A DNA stretch of 64,000 nt from Pseudomonas fulva (GTDB taxonomy: Bacteria > Pseudomonadota > Gammaproteobacteria > Pseudomonadales > Pseudomonadaceae). This document shows, in pieces, positions 56,043-64,000 of the stretch. A program made the translations under genes and the position numbers. How positions within the stretch are numbered: position 1 is the first letter of the stretch; every line of letters starts with the position of its first letter. Under the pieces are notes generated by a model. That model made no database searches and was not told where the DNA came from. It saw nothing but the letters and a program-made list of their open reading frames with translations. The stretch is from positions 1 to 64,000 of the forward strand of contig NZ_JADNYP010000005.1 of NCBI RefSeq assembly GCF_015680705.1, given 5' to 3'.

Positions 56043-58109
56043 ATGAACAACAATAATAGCCTGCTACGCCATGTGCCATGGCTGGTGCTGGCCGTCCTCG
56101 GAGCCTGTGCGCTAGGTGTGGTCGCCCTGCGTCGTGGCGAGGCGATCAATGCCTTGTGGATCGTGGTCGCGGCGGTGGCCATCTATCTGGTTGCCTATCG
56201 ATACTACAGCCTGTTCATCGCCACCAAGGTGATGCAACTCGATCCCCGTCGCGCCACGCCGGCGGTGCTCAACAACGATGGTCTGGACTACGTGCCGACC
56301 AACAAGCACATCCTGTTCGGTCACCATTTCGCGGCGATCGCCGGGGCCGGGCCGCTGGTCGGCCCGGTGCTGGCAGCGCAGATGGGCTATCTGCCGGGCA
56401 CCCTGTGGCTGATCGCCGGGGTGGTCCTGGCTGGCGCGGTGCAGGACTTCATGGTGCTTTTCCTGTCCACGCGGCGCAACGGTCGCTCGCTGGGCGACAT
56501 GGTCCGCGAGGAGATGGGCCGGATCCCTGGCACCATCGCGCTGTTCGGCTGTTTCCTGATCATGATCATCATCCTCGCGGTGCTCGCGCTGATCGTGGTC
56601 AAGGCCCTGGCCGAAAGCCCGTGGGGCATGTTCACGGTCATGGCGACCATTCCGATCGCGATGTTCATGGGCATCTACATGCGCTATATCCGGCCCGGCC
56701 GGATCGGCGAGATCTCGCTGATCGGCGTGGTCCTGCTGCTGCTGTCGATCTGGCTCGGCGGCGTCGTGGCGGCCGATCCGAACTGGGGCCCGGCGTTCAC
56801 CTTCACCGGCGTGCAGATCACCTGGATGCTGGTCGGCTACGGTTTCGTCGCCGCGGTACTGCCCGTCTGGCTGGTGCTGGCGCCGCGCGACTACCTGTCG
56901 ACCTTCCTCAAGATCGGCACCATCGTCGCGCTGGCGATCGGCATCCTGATCATCGCTCCCGAACTCAAGATGCCGGCCCTGACCCAGTTCACCGATGGCA
57001 CCGGCCCGGTCTGGAAGGGCACGCTGTTCCCGTTCCTGTTCATCACCATCGCCTGTGGCGCGGTGTCCGGCTTCCATGCGCTGATTTCCTCGGGTACCAC
57101 GCCCAAGCTGCTGGACAACGAAGTCAACGCCCGCTACATCGGCTACGGCGGCATGCTCATGGAGTCGTTCGTGGCGATCATGGCCATGGTCGCCGCCTCG
57201 GTCATCGAGCCGGGCGTGTATTTCGCCATGAACAGCCCGGCCGCGGTGGTCGGTAGCGATGCCGTCTCGGTGGCCCAGGCCGTTAGTAGCTGGGGCTTTG
57301 CCATCACGCCCGAGCAGCTGGAGGCGACGGCCCGTGACATCGGCGAGCACACCATCCTGGCCCGTGCCGGTGGCGCGCCGACCTTGGCGGTGGGCATCGC
57401 GCAGATCCTGCACCAGGTGCTGCCTGGCGAGAACACCATGGCGTTCTGGTACCACTTCGCCATCCTCTTCGAGGCGCTGTTCATCCTGACCGCGGTGGAC
57501 GCCGGTACCCGCGCCGGTCGCTTCATGCTCCAGGACCTGCTGGGCAGCTTCGTGCCTGCGCTCAAGCGTACCGACTCGTGGGCCGCCAACCTGATCGCCA
57601 CCGCCGGCTGCGTGGCGCTGTGGGGCTACCTGCTGTACCAAGGGGTGGTCGACCCGCTCGGCGGCATCAATACCCTGTGGCCGCTGTTCGGCATCTCCAA
57701 CCAGATGCTGGCCGGTATCGCGCTGATGCTGGGCACCGTGGTGCTGATCAAGATGAAGCGCCAGCGCTATGTCTGGGTCACCTTGCTGCCGGCCGTCTGG
57801 CTGCTGATCTGCACCACCGCCGCGGGGCTGATCAAACTGTTCGACCCGAACCCGGCCGTGGGCTTCCTGGCCCTGGCCAACAAGTACGGCACCGCCCTGG
57901 AGGCCGGCCAGGTGCTCGCGCCAGCCAAGGACATCGGCCAGATGCAGCACGTGATCTTCAATGCCTATACCAATGCTGGCCTGACCATCCTGTTCCTGGT
58001 GGTGGTGTTCAGCATCCTGTTCTTCGCGCTCAAGGTCGGCTACGCCGCCCTGGGCCGCAAGGAGCGCAGCGACAAGGAAACCCCGTTCCAGGCCCTGCCT
58101 GATGCGTGA
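56043..58109 (+). CDS. cstA: CstA/BtsT-family peptide or pyruvate transporter
   Basis: The 688-residue protein has about 16-18 membrane segments and the CstA signatures FGHHFAAIAGAGPLVGPVLA and DAGTRAGRFMLQDLLGSFVP. In E. coli, CstA and its paralogue BtsT (YjiY) import peptides or pyruvate on starvation. The order cstA-yjiX-yjiA here is that of E. coli btsT-yjiX-yjiA, so a pyruvate-linked role is a fair inference. No clear sigma-54 promoter is visible. Confidence 0.9.
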   Translation: MNNNNSLLRHVPWLVLAVLGACALGVVALRRGEAINALWIVVAAVAIYLVAYRYYSLFIATKVMQLDPRRATPAVLNNDGLDYVPTNKHILFGHHFAAIAGAGPLVGPVLAAQMGYLPGTLWLIAGVVLAGAVQDFMVLFLSTRRNGRSLGDMVREEMGRIPGTIALFGCFLIMIIILAVLALIVVKALAESPWGMFTVMATIPIAMFMGIYMRYIRPGRIGEISLIGVVLLLLSIWLGGVVAADPNWGPAFTFTGVQITWMLVGYGFVAAVLPVWLVLAPRDYLSTFLKIGTIVALAIGILIIAPELKMPALTQFTDGTGPVWKGTLFPFLFITIACGAVSGFHALISSGTTPKLLDNEVNARYIGYGGMLMESFVAIMAMVAASVIEPGVYFAMNSPAAVVGSDAVSVAQAVSSWGFAITPEQLEATARDIGEHTILARAGGAPTLAVGIAQILHQVLPGENTMAFWYHFAILFEALFILTAVDAGTRAGRFMLQDLLGSFVPALKRTDSWAANLIATAGCVALWGYLLYQGVVDPLGGINTLWPLFGISNQMLAGIALMLGTVVLIKMKRQRYVWVTLLPAVWLLICTTAAGLIKLFDPNPAVGFLALANKYGTALEAGQVLAPAKDIGQMQHVIFNAYTNAGLTILFLVVVFSILFFALKVGYAALGRKERSDKETPFQALPDA

Positions 58110-58127
58110 CCATAGAGGAATGCAGTG

Positions 58128-58328
58128 ATGTTCAACGATCTCGGTCGACTGGGTAAGTACCTGGGGCAGGCAGCCCGCCTGATGGTCGGCATGCCCGACT
58201 ATGACACCTACGTCGAGCACATGCAGACCAAGCACCCGGACAAGCCGGTGATGAGCTACGAGGCGTTCTTCCGCGAGCGCCAGGAGGCCCGTTACGGTGG
58301 CGGCAAGGGCAACCCCCGCTGCTGCTGA
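58128..58328 (+). CDS. YbdD/YjiX-family small protein
   Basis: The 66-residue protein begins [19 protein letters not shown] and has the conserved [16 protein letters not shown] and a Gly-rich, Cys-ending tail ([10 protein letters not shown]). Function unknown, but always next to cstA/btsT genes. It starts 18 bases after cstA, with AGAGGAA upstream. A hairpin terminator lies between it and yjiA. Confidence 0.9.
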   Translation: MFNDLGRLGKYLGQAARLMVGMPDYDTYVEHMQTKHPDKPVMSYEAFFRERQEARYGGGKGNPRCC

Positions 58329-58343
58329 GTCCGTTGTAGTACC

Positions 58344-58377
58344 ACGCGCCACGCCTTGCCGTGGCGCGTTTCATTTC
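58344..58377 (+). terminator. Intra-operon terminator or attenuator before yjiA
   Basis: ACGCGCCACG and CGTGGCGCGT arms with a 6-base loop, followed by TTTCATTT. It lies between yjiX and yjiA and would reduce read-through into the GTPase gene. Confidence 0.65.
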
Positions 58378-58387
58378 GGGAGTCCAG

Positions 58388-59371
58388 ATGTCCGTTTCCA
58401 GCCCTATCCCCGTTACCGTCCTCACCGGCTTTCTTGGCGCCGGCAAGACGACGCTGCTCAAGCACATGCTCAAGGCCGAGCACGGCCTGAAGATCGCGGT
58501 GATCGAGAACGAGTTCAGCGAGGCCGGCATCGACGGCCAGCTGCTCGGCGACGAGCCGGTGCAGGTCATGACCCTGGCCAATGGCTGCGTATGTTGCAGC
58601 ATCCACGGTGACCTGACCCGTGCCTTGTACCTGTTGCTCGAGCGCCTGGATGCCGGCGAAATCGCCTTCGACCGGCTGGTGATCGAGTGCACCGGCCTGG
58701 CCGACCCGGCGCCGGTGGCGCAGACCTTCTTCATCGACGAGGAGCTGCGCGAGCGCTACATCCTCGACGGAATCATCACCCTGGTCGACGTGGCGCATGC
58801 CGAGCTGCATCTGCAACAGACCATCGCCCAGGCCCAGGTAGGGTTCGCCGATCGCCTGCTGTTGAGCAAGACCGACCTGGTCGAGCCGCAGGTGGTCCAG
58901 GCGCTGCGCGAACGCCTGGCACGCATCAACGGCCGCGCGGCGATCCGGGTGGTCGAACATGGCCGCATCGACCTGGCCGAGCTGCTCGATGTGCGCGGCT
59001 TCAACCTCAATCCGGAGCTGGGTGAAAACCTCAAGCCAAGGCTGCGCCCGGTGCTCAAGCCGGCCACGGCGGATCGCATCTCGACCTTGGTGTTGCGCAG
59101 CGAAGCGCCGCTGGACATCGATCGGCTCAGCGACTTCATGAACCAGCTGCTGGAAAACCACGGCAAGCAGTTGCTGCGCTACAAGGGTGTGCTGAACATC
59201 GCTGGAGAAGATCGCCGCCTGGTCTTCCAAGGCGTGCTCAAGCTGTATGGCTTCGATTGGGATGCCCCATGGCGGGAAGGGGAAGCACGCGAAAGCGTGC
59301 TGGTGTTCATCGCCGATGATCTGCCGGAGCAGGCGATCAAGGCGGGGTTCGAGGCGCTGGGCCAGGGCTGA
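58388..59371 (+). CDS. yjiA: COG0523 metal-linked GTPase (YjiA-like)
   Basis: The 327-residue protein has the Walker A loop TGFLGAGKTTLLKHML (near residue 13), the family metal motif C-x-C-C in ANGCVCCSIHGDL (about 63-75), ECTGLADPAPV and the base-recognition SKTD. The C-terminal CobW_C domain starts near 215. COG0523 proteins act as metal chaperones or sensors. GGGAG precedes the ATG at 58388. It is the last gene of the cstA operon. Confidence 0.88.
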   Translation: MSVSSPIPVTVLTGFLGAGKTTLLKHMLKAEHGLKIAVIENEFSEAGIDGQLLGDEPVQVMTLANGCVCCSIHGDLTRALYLLLERLDAGEIAFDRLVIECTGLADPAPVAQTFFIDEELRERYILDGIITLVDVAHAELHLQQTIAQAQVGFADRLLLSKTDLVEPQVVQALRERLARINGRAAIRVVEHGRIDLAELLDVRGFNLNPELGENLKPRLRPVLKPATADRISTLVLRSEAPLDIDRLSDFMNQLLENHGKQLLRYKGVLNIAGEDRRLVFQGVLKLYGFDWDAPWREGEARESVLVFIADDLPEQAIKAGFEALGQG

Positions 59372-59553
59372 GTCCGTTCGCTTTCCAGGCGCCCGGACTC
59401 GAGTCTGGCATCGGCAGGGGGGCGGGCCGCCTGGCGGTCCCGGTCCGCGTCATCGACCCTCTGCCCCAGCAGACTCCGGCCTCATTGCTTGCAGCGGGAG
59501 ACAGCCGCTGCGGTCGCATCGTGACCAGGCGCTGGCAGGTGGCCAGAAACGAA

Positions 59554-59578
59554 GAAGCCTGGCGCAAGGCCAGGCTTC
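59554..59578 (-). terminator. Terminator after glyA
   Basis: GAAGCCTGGC and GCCAGGCTTC arms with a 5-base loop lie 22 bases past the glyA stop on the minus strand, followed there by TTCGTTTC. The remaining gap to yjiA holds a small near-palindrome around 59391 but no gene. Confidence 0.72.
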
Positions 59579-59599
59579 TCGACATCGGCTGATCGTCGA

Positions 59600-60853
<1,254 letters not shown>

Positions 60854-61047
60854 GGCGGTCCTCAAGGATCGGGCTGGATTGGGCGGGCATTCTAACCCAT
60901 TGCCCTTGGGCTGGCATATGAATGGGTTTCATGTGGATCAACGGCGCGGCGCAAGCCGCAAGCTCCGGGAACAGGCCGACCGCGGCGCCAGTGTGGCAGA
61001 CGCTACGTCCAGGCAAAGCGACACGGCTCTAGCTTGCAGCTCCGGAG

Positions 61048-64000
61048 CTAGTCGAAGACGAACAACGTCTCGTTGCTGAACTGGGATTCGAACTGGCGGG
61101 CAGGCATGGGGCGGCCGAACAGGTAGCCCTGCACCTCGTCGCAGCCATGCTCGCGAAGGAATTCCAGCTGCTCATGGGTTTCCACGCCTTCGGCGATCAC
61201 CGCCAGGTTCAGGCTGTGGGCCATGGCGATGATGGCGCGGGCGATCTGGGCGTCCTGTTCGCCTTCGGGCAGGCCGTCGACGAAGGTGCGGTCGATCTTG
61301 AGCACATCGATGGGAAACTGCTTGAGGTAGTTGAGCGACGAGTAGCCCGTGCCGAAGTCGTCCACGGCAATGCTCAGGCCGAGGTTCTTCAGGCTGTCGA
61401 GGATCAGCATGGCCTCGTCGACCTCGCGCATCAGGATGCTTTCGGTCAGTTCCAGCTCCAGGCAGGCCGGCGGCACGCCAGTCTCTTCGAGGATCGTGGC
61501 GATGCGGGTGCCGAGCTGGCCGTCGGAGAACTGTCGGGCGGAAATGTTCACCGAGACCTTGGGCACCTTGACCTTGGCCTGGCTCCACGCCTTGAGCTGG
61601 CGGGTCGCCTCGCGCAGGACCCAGTCGCCCACATCGACCACCAGGCCCAGCTCCTCGATCACCGGGATGAAGTCGCCTGGCGGTACCAGCCCGCGACGCG
61701 GGTGGCGCCAGCGCAACAGGGCCTCGGCGCCGGTCAGGCGCTTGCCGTCGCCGCTGAACTGCGGCTGGTAGTAGAGCACGAACTCGTCCTGCTCCAGCGC
61801 ATGGCGCAGGTCGCTTTCCAGCTCCAGGCGCTCGAGCGCGCTGGCGTTCATGTCCGTCTGGTAGAACTGGAAGTTGTTCTTGCCACGCTCCTTGGCATGG
61901 TACATGGCGGTGTCGGCGTTCTTCATCAGCTGGCTCAGCTCGTTGCCATCCTGCGGGCTCAAGGCGATGCCGATGCTGGCGGTGACGAAGAACTCGCGGT
62001 TCTCCAGCACGAAGGGGCGCACCAGGCTGCCGAGAATGCGCTCGGCCACATGGATTGCCCGGTTCAGCGCCACCTCCCGGGTGGCGCGCGGTTGCAGCAG
62101 CAAGGTGAACTCGTCGCCGCCCATGCGCGCCACGGTGTCGTCGTCATGCACACAGTCGAGCAGGCGCTCGGCCATGTCCTTGAGCATGCGGTCACCGGCG
62201 GCATGGCCGAGCGAATCGTTGATCGGCTTGAAACGGTCCAGGTCGAGGAACATCAGCACCACCCAGGATTTCTGTCGCTCGGCCTGTTGCAGCGCCGTGT
62301 ACAGGCGATCCTGGAACAGCGTGCGGTTGGGCAGGTGGGTCAGCGCATCGTAGTAGGCCAGGCGGTGAATGCGTTGCTCGCTGGCCTTGCGCTCGCTGAT
62401 GTCGGTGAAAAAGCACACGTAGCTGACCAGGTCGCCTTCCTCGTCGAACACCGCGGTGATGCCGACCCAAGCCGGATAGTGCTCGCCGCTGCGCCGCTTG
62501 AGCCACACCTCGCCCTCCCAGCTGCCACGCTGGTGCAGTTGCTTGAGCACATAGCGCAAGTGCGCTTGCTGCTGGTCATCGACGGTCAGCATGCTTGGCA
62601 TCTGGTCCAGCACTTCATCCACCGAGTAGCCGCTGACCCGGCTGAACGCCTCGTTGGCCTGGACGATGTAGCCAGCCGGGTCGGTGATCAGGATCGCCGA
62701 GGTCGAATGCTCGAAGACCGTGGCGGCCATGCGCAGGTCCTTCTCGGCACGGCGCTGCTGGCTGATGTCGCGGCCAACGCCGAGGATGCCTTCGAAGCGC
62801 TCCTGGTCGTCCCACACCAGCACCAGGCGCAGCTCGATCGGGATCTTGCGCCCATCGGCACGCAGGCAGTCGAACAAAAACAGCTGGGTAGGCAGTTGCA
62901 TGTGCAGGCAGGCCAGCGCGGCCGGGTCGCCCAGCGCGGCATTGACCTGCTCGATGAAGGCCAACACGCCATCCAGTTGGGCCGGATTGGCGACGGCGGT
63001 CTGCCAGCCGTGCTCGAATATCCATTCTGCCTGGTAGCCCAGCACATTCTGCACCGAGGGGCTGACATAGTTGAGCTTGAGCTGGCTGTCGGTGGAGAAG
63101 ATCACGTCGCTGATGCTTTCGGCGAGCATCCGGTAGCGCCGTTCGCTGTCACGCAGCGATTCGCTGGCCTCGATCTGTACCGTGACGTCCTTGCCTATGC
63201 CGATGATCCGAGTGACCGCGCCTGTACTGTCGCGGGTCAACACTTGTTCGCGGATGTCATAGCAGCGCCAGCTGCCATCGCGGTGACGCAAGCGCAGCTG
63301 GCAGTGCAGCGAGCCGCCCTCGGCGTTTGCCTGTTGCGCCCAGCGCAGCGACTGGTAGTGCCGGGCATCCTCTGGGTGCATGAGCATTTCCCAGAAGCGC
63401 TCGCCCATGGCGGTCAGCTCGGCACGCTCATAGCCCAGCGTATGGCCCAGATGGCGGTTGCTGAAGATCATGTTCTGGCTTTGCACGTCCTGGACGTACA
63501 ACTGGTCGGGCACGGTGCGTACCACGTTCGACCAGAAGCTTTCGCGCTCGAGCAGCGACAGCTCGACCTGCTTGCGGCTGGTGATGTCGCTGATGCTCAG
63601 GATCACTGCCTGGTAGTCGCAGCGTTGCTGCGGCAGGCGAGCCATGAGCCACAAGTGCAGCTCGCCGCCGCGCGGGGCGGGCAGGCGTACCTCGAGCTCC
63701 AGCTGCGCGCGCTGTTCGATCAATGCGCCGATCAACTGCATGCCGACCCCCTCGAGGCCGTCGCCAGTGCCGATGATCAGGCGCTGCCAGGCGCCCTGGT
63801 GGCACTCGACAGTGAGCAGCTGGCGGGCCACCTGGTTGATCTCGGTGATCTTCAGCTCCCGCAGCAGCGCCCGGCGCAGTTGCGGATCCAGCGCCAGGCT
63901 CTGCTTGAGCGCGGCCGGATTGCGGACGTGGTAGCGGTCGAGCTGGCCGGGCAGGCTGGACAGGTCGAGCACGCACAGTGCCACCCCGGTGCCTTCGAAG
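61048..64000 (-). CDS. PAS-GGDEF-EAL signalling protein (cut by window edge)
   Basis: At least 984 residues are visible and the frame is open to the right edge, so the N-terminus is probably missing. Several PAS/PAC domains follow each other (for example SISDITSRKQVELSLLERES, IIGIGKDVTVQIEASESLRD, ILGVGRDISQQRRAEKDLRM). Next comes a GGDEF domain with intact MGGDEFTLLLQ, but the inhibitory RxxD site reads HDDD. The EAL domain keeps AEALLRWRHP, LTESIL, VDDFGTGYSSL, KIDRTFVDGL and AEGVETHEQ. Either or both activities are possible. It lies downstream of glyA-side empty DNA. Confidence 0.9.
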   Translation of the reverse strand, partial: FEGTGVALCVLDLSSLPGQLDRYHVRNPAALKQSLALDPQLRRALLRELKITEINQVARQLLTVECHQGAWQRLIIGTGDGLEGVGMQLIGALIEQRAQLELEVRLPAPRGGELHLWLMARLPQQRCDYQAVILSISDITSRKQVELSLLERESFWSNVVRTVPDQLYVQDVQSQNMIFSNRHLGHTLGYERAELTAMGERFWEMLMHPEDARHYQSLRWAQQANAEGGSLHCQLRLRHRDGSWRCYDIREQVLTRDSTGAVTRIIGIGKDVTVQIEASESLRDSERRYRMLAESISDVIFSTDSQLKLNYVSPSVQNVLGYQAEWIFEHGWQTAVANPAQLDGVLAFIEQVNAALGDPAALACLHMQLPTQLFLFDCLRADGRKIPIELRLVLVWDDQERFEGILGVGRDISQQRRAEKDLRMAATVFEHSTSAILITDPAGYIVQANEAFSRVSGYSVDEVLDQMPSMLTVDDQQQAHLRYVLKQLHQRGSWEGEVWLKRRSGEHYPAWVGITAVFDEEGDLVSYVCFFTDISERKASEQRIHRLAYYDALTHLPNRTLFQDRLYTALQQAERQKSWVVLMFLDLDRFKPINDSLGHAAGDRMLKDMAERLLDCVHDDDTVARMGGDEFTLLLQPRATREVALNRAIHVAERILGSLVRPFVLENREFFVTASIGIALSPQDGNELSQLMKNADTAMYHAKERGKNNFQFYQTDMNASALERLELESDLRHALEQDEFVLYYQPQFSGDGKRLTGAEALLRWRHPRRGLVPPGDFIPVIEELGLVVDVGDWVLREATRQLKAWSQAKVKVPKVSVNISARQFSDGQLGTRIATILEETGVPPACLELELTESILMREVDEAMLILDSLKNLGLSIAVDDFGTGYSSLNYLKQFPIDVLKIDRTFVDGLPEGEQDAQIARAIIAMAHSLNLAVIAEGVETHEQLEFLREHGCDEVQGYLFGRPMPARQFESQFSNETLFVFD

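Noticed and set aside
56112..58352. Minus-strand open frame of 746 codons across cstA
   Set aside because: Low-complexity His/Asp/Gln-rich shadow of a conserved membrane protein gene.

Overview
This window looks like a chromosomal segment of a gamma-proteobacterium of the Pseudomonas putida group. Evidence is the high and even GC content, Pseudomonas-type ribosome binding sites and families, and a gene order that, from memory, follows P. putida KT2440 over long stretches: fabV, folM, short LOV protein, hmgR/hmgABC, amino-acid dehydrogenase, and then ggt, mcpS, trmA, cioAB, rlmG, ppoR, fpr, mscL, radA, cstA. I found no tRNA, rRNA, insertion sequence, prophage or CRISPR array. The window is ordinary, well-kept chromosome with a few decayed small genes.

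Layout. Bases 1-1,700 hold a broken tandem-repeat secreted protein gene and an AraC-type regulator. Bases 1,890-11,549 form a sugar-acid island: a pentonate-type IlvD/Edd dehydratase, an FAH-family 2-keto-3-deoxy-pentonate dehydratase, alpha-ketoglutaric semialdehyde dehydrogenase, two MFS transporters, a 2-hydroxyacid dehydrogenase and a LysR regulator. Together they fit a Weimberg-type oxidative route from D-xylonate or L-arabonate to 2-oxoglutarate. Two near-identical palindromes sit in the two promoter regions flanking the LysR gene and are its likely operators. Bases 11,633-18,682 carry chrA, a DUF3857/transglutaminase protein, a decayed DUF3077 gene, a GAF-GGDEF-EAL phosphodiesterase, a hemerythrin and small proteins. 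Bases 18,939-28,908 carry metE, fabV, a GNAT protein, the folM-DUF1244-HopJ operon, a light-signalling neighbourhood (MerR regulator, PilZ protein, short LOV photoreceptor), a flavodoxin and an alpha/beta hydrolase.

Bases 29,143-33,351 are the homogentisate pathway: hmgR divergent from hmgA-hmgB-maiA, with a clear palindromic operator between them. Bases 33,360-40,234 hold a SirB1-like protein, a Leu/Phe-type dehydrogenase with a changed catalytic lysine, SOS-controlled yebG with a LexA box, PsiE, DUF3509, an HPF-like protein, a LysR regulator and gamma-glutamyltransferase. Bases 40,510-47,466 carry the chemoreceptor mcpS, a zinc metallopeptidase, an NCS2 permease-trmA operon and an MFS exporter.

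Bases 47,649-64,000 hold the cyanide-insensitive oxidase cioAB plus a DUF2474 peptide behind a perfect ANR/FNR box, rlmG, the LuxR solo ppoR, fpr, mscL, radA, a PilZ protein, a cstA/btsT-yjiX-yjiA operon, glyA, and a PAS-GGDEF-EAL protein that runs off the right edge. Themes that recur are c-di-GMP signalling (two GGDEF/EAL proteins, two PilZ proteins), light sensing, and catabolism controlled by local palindromic operators.
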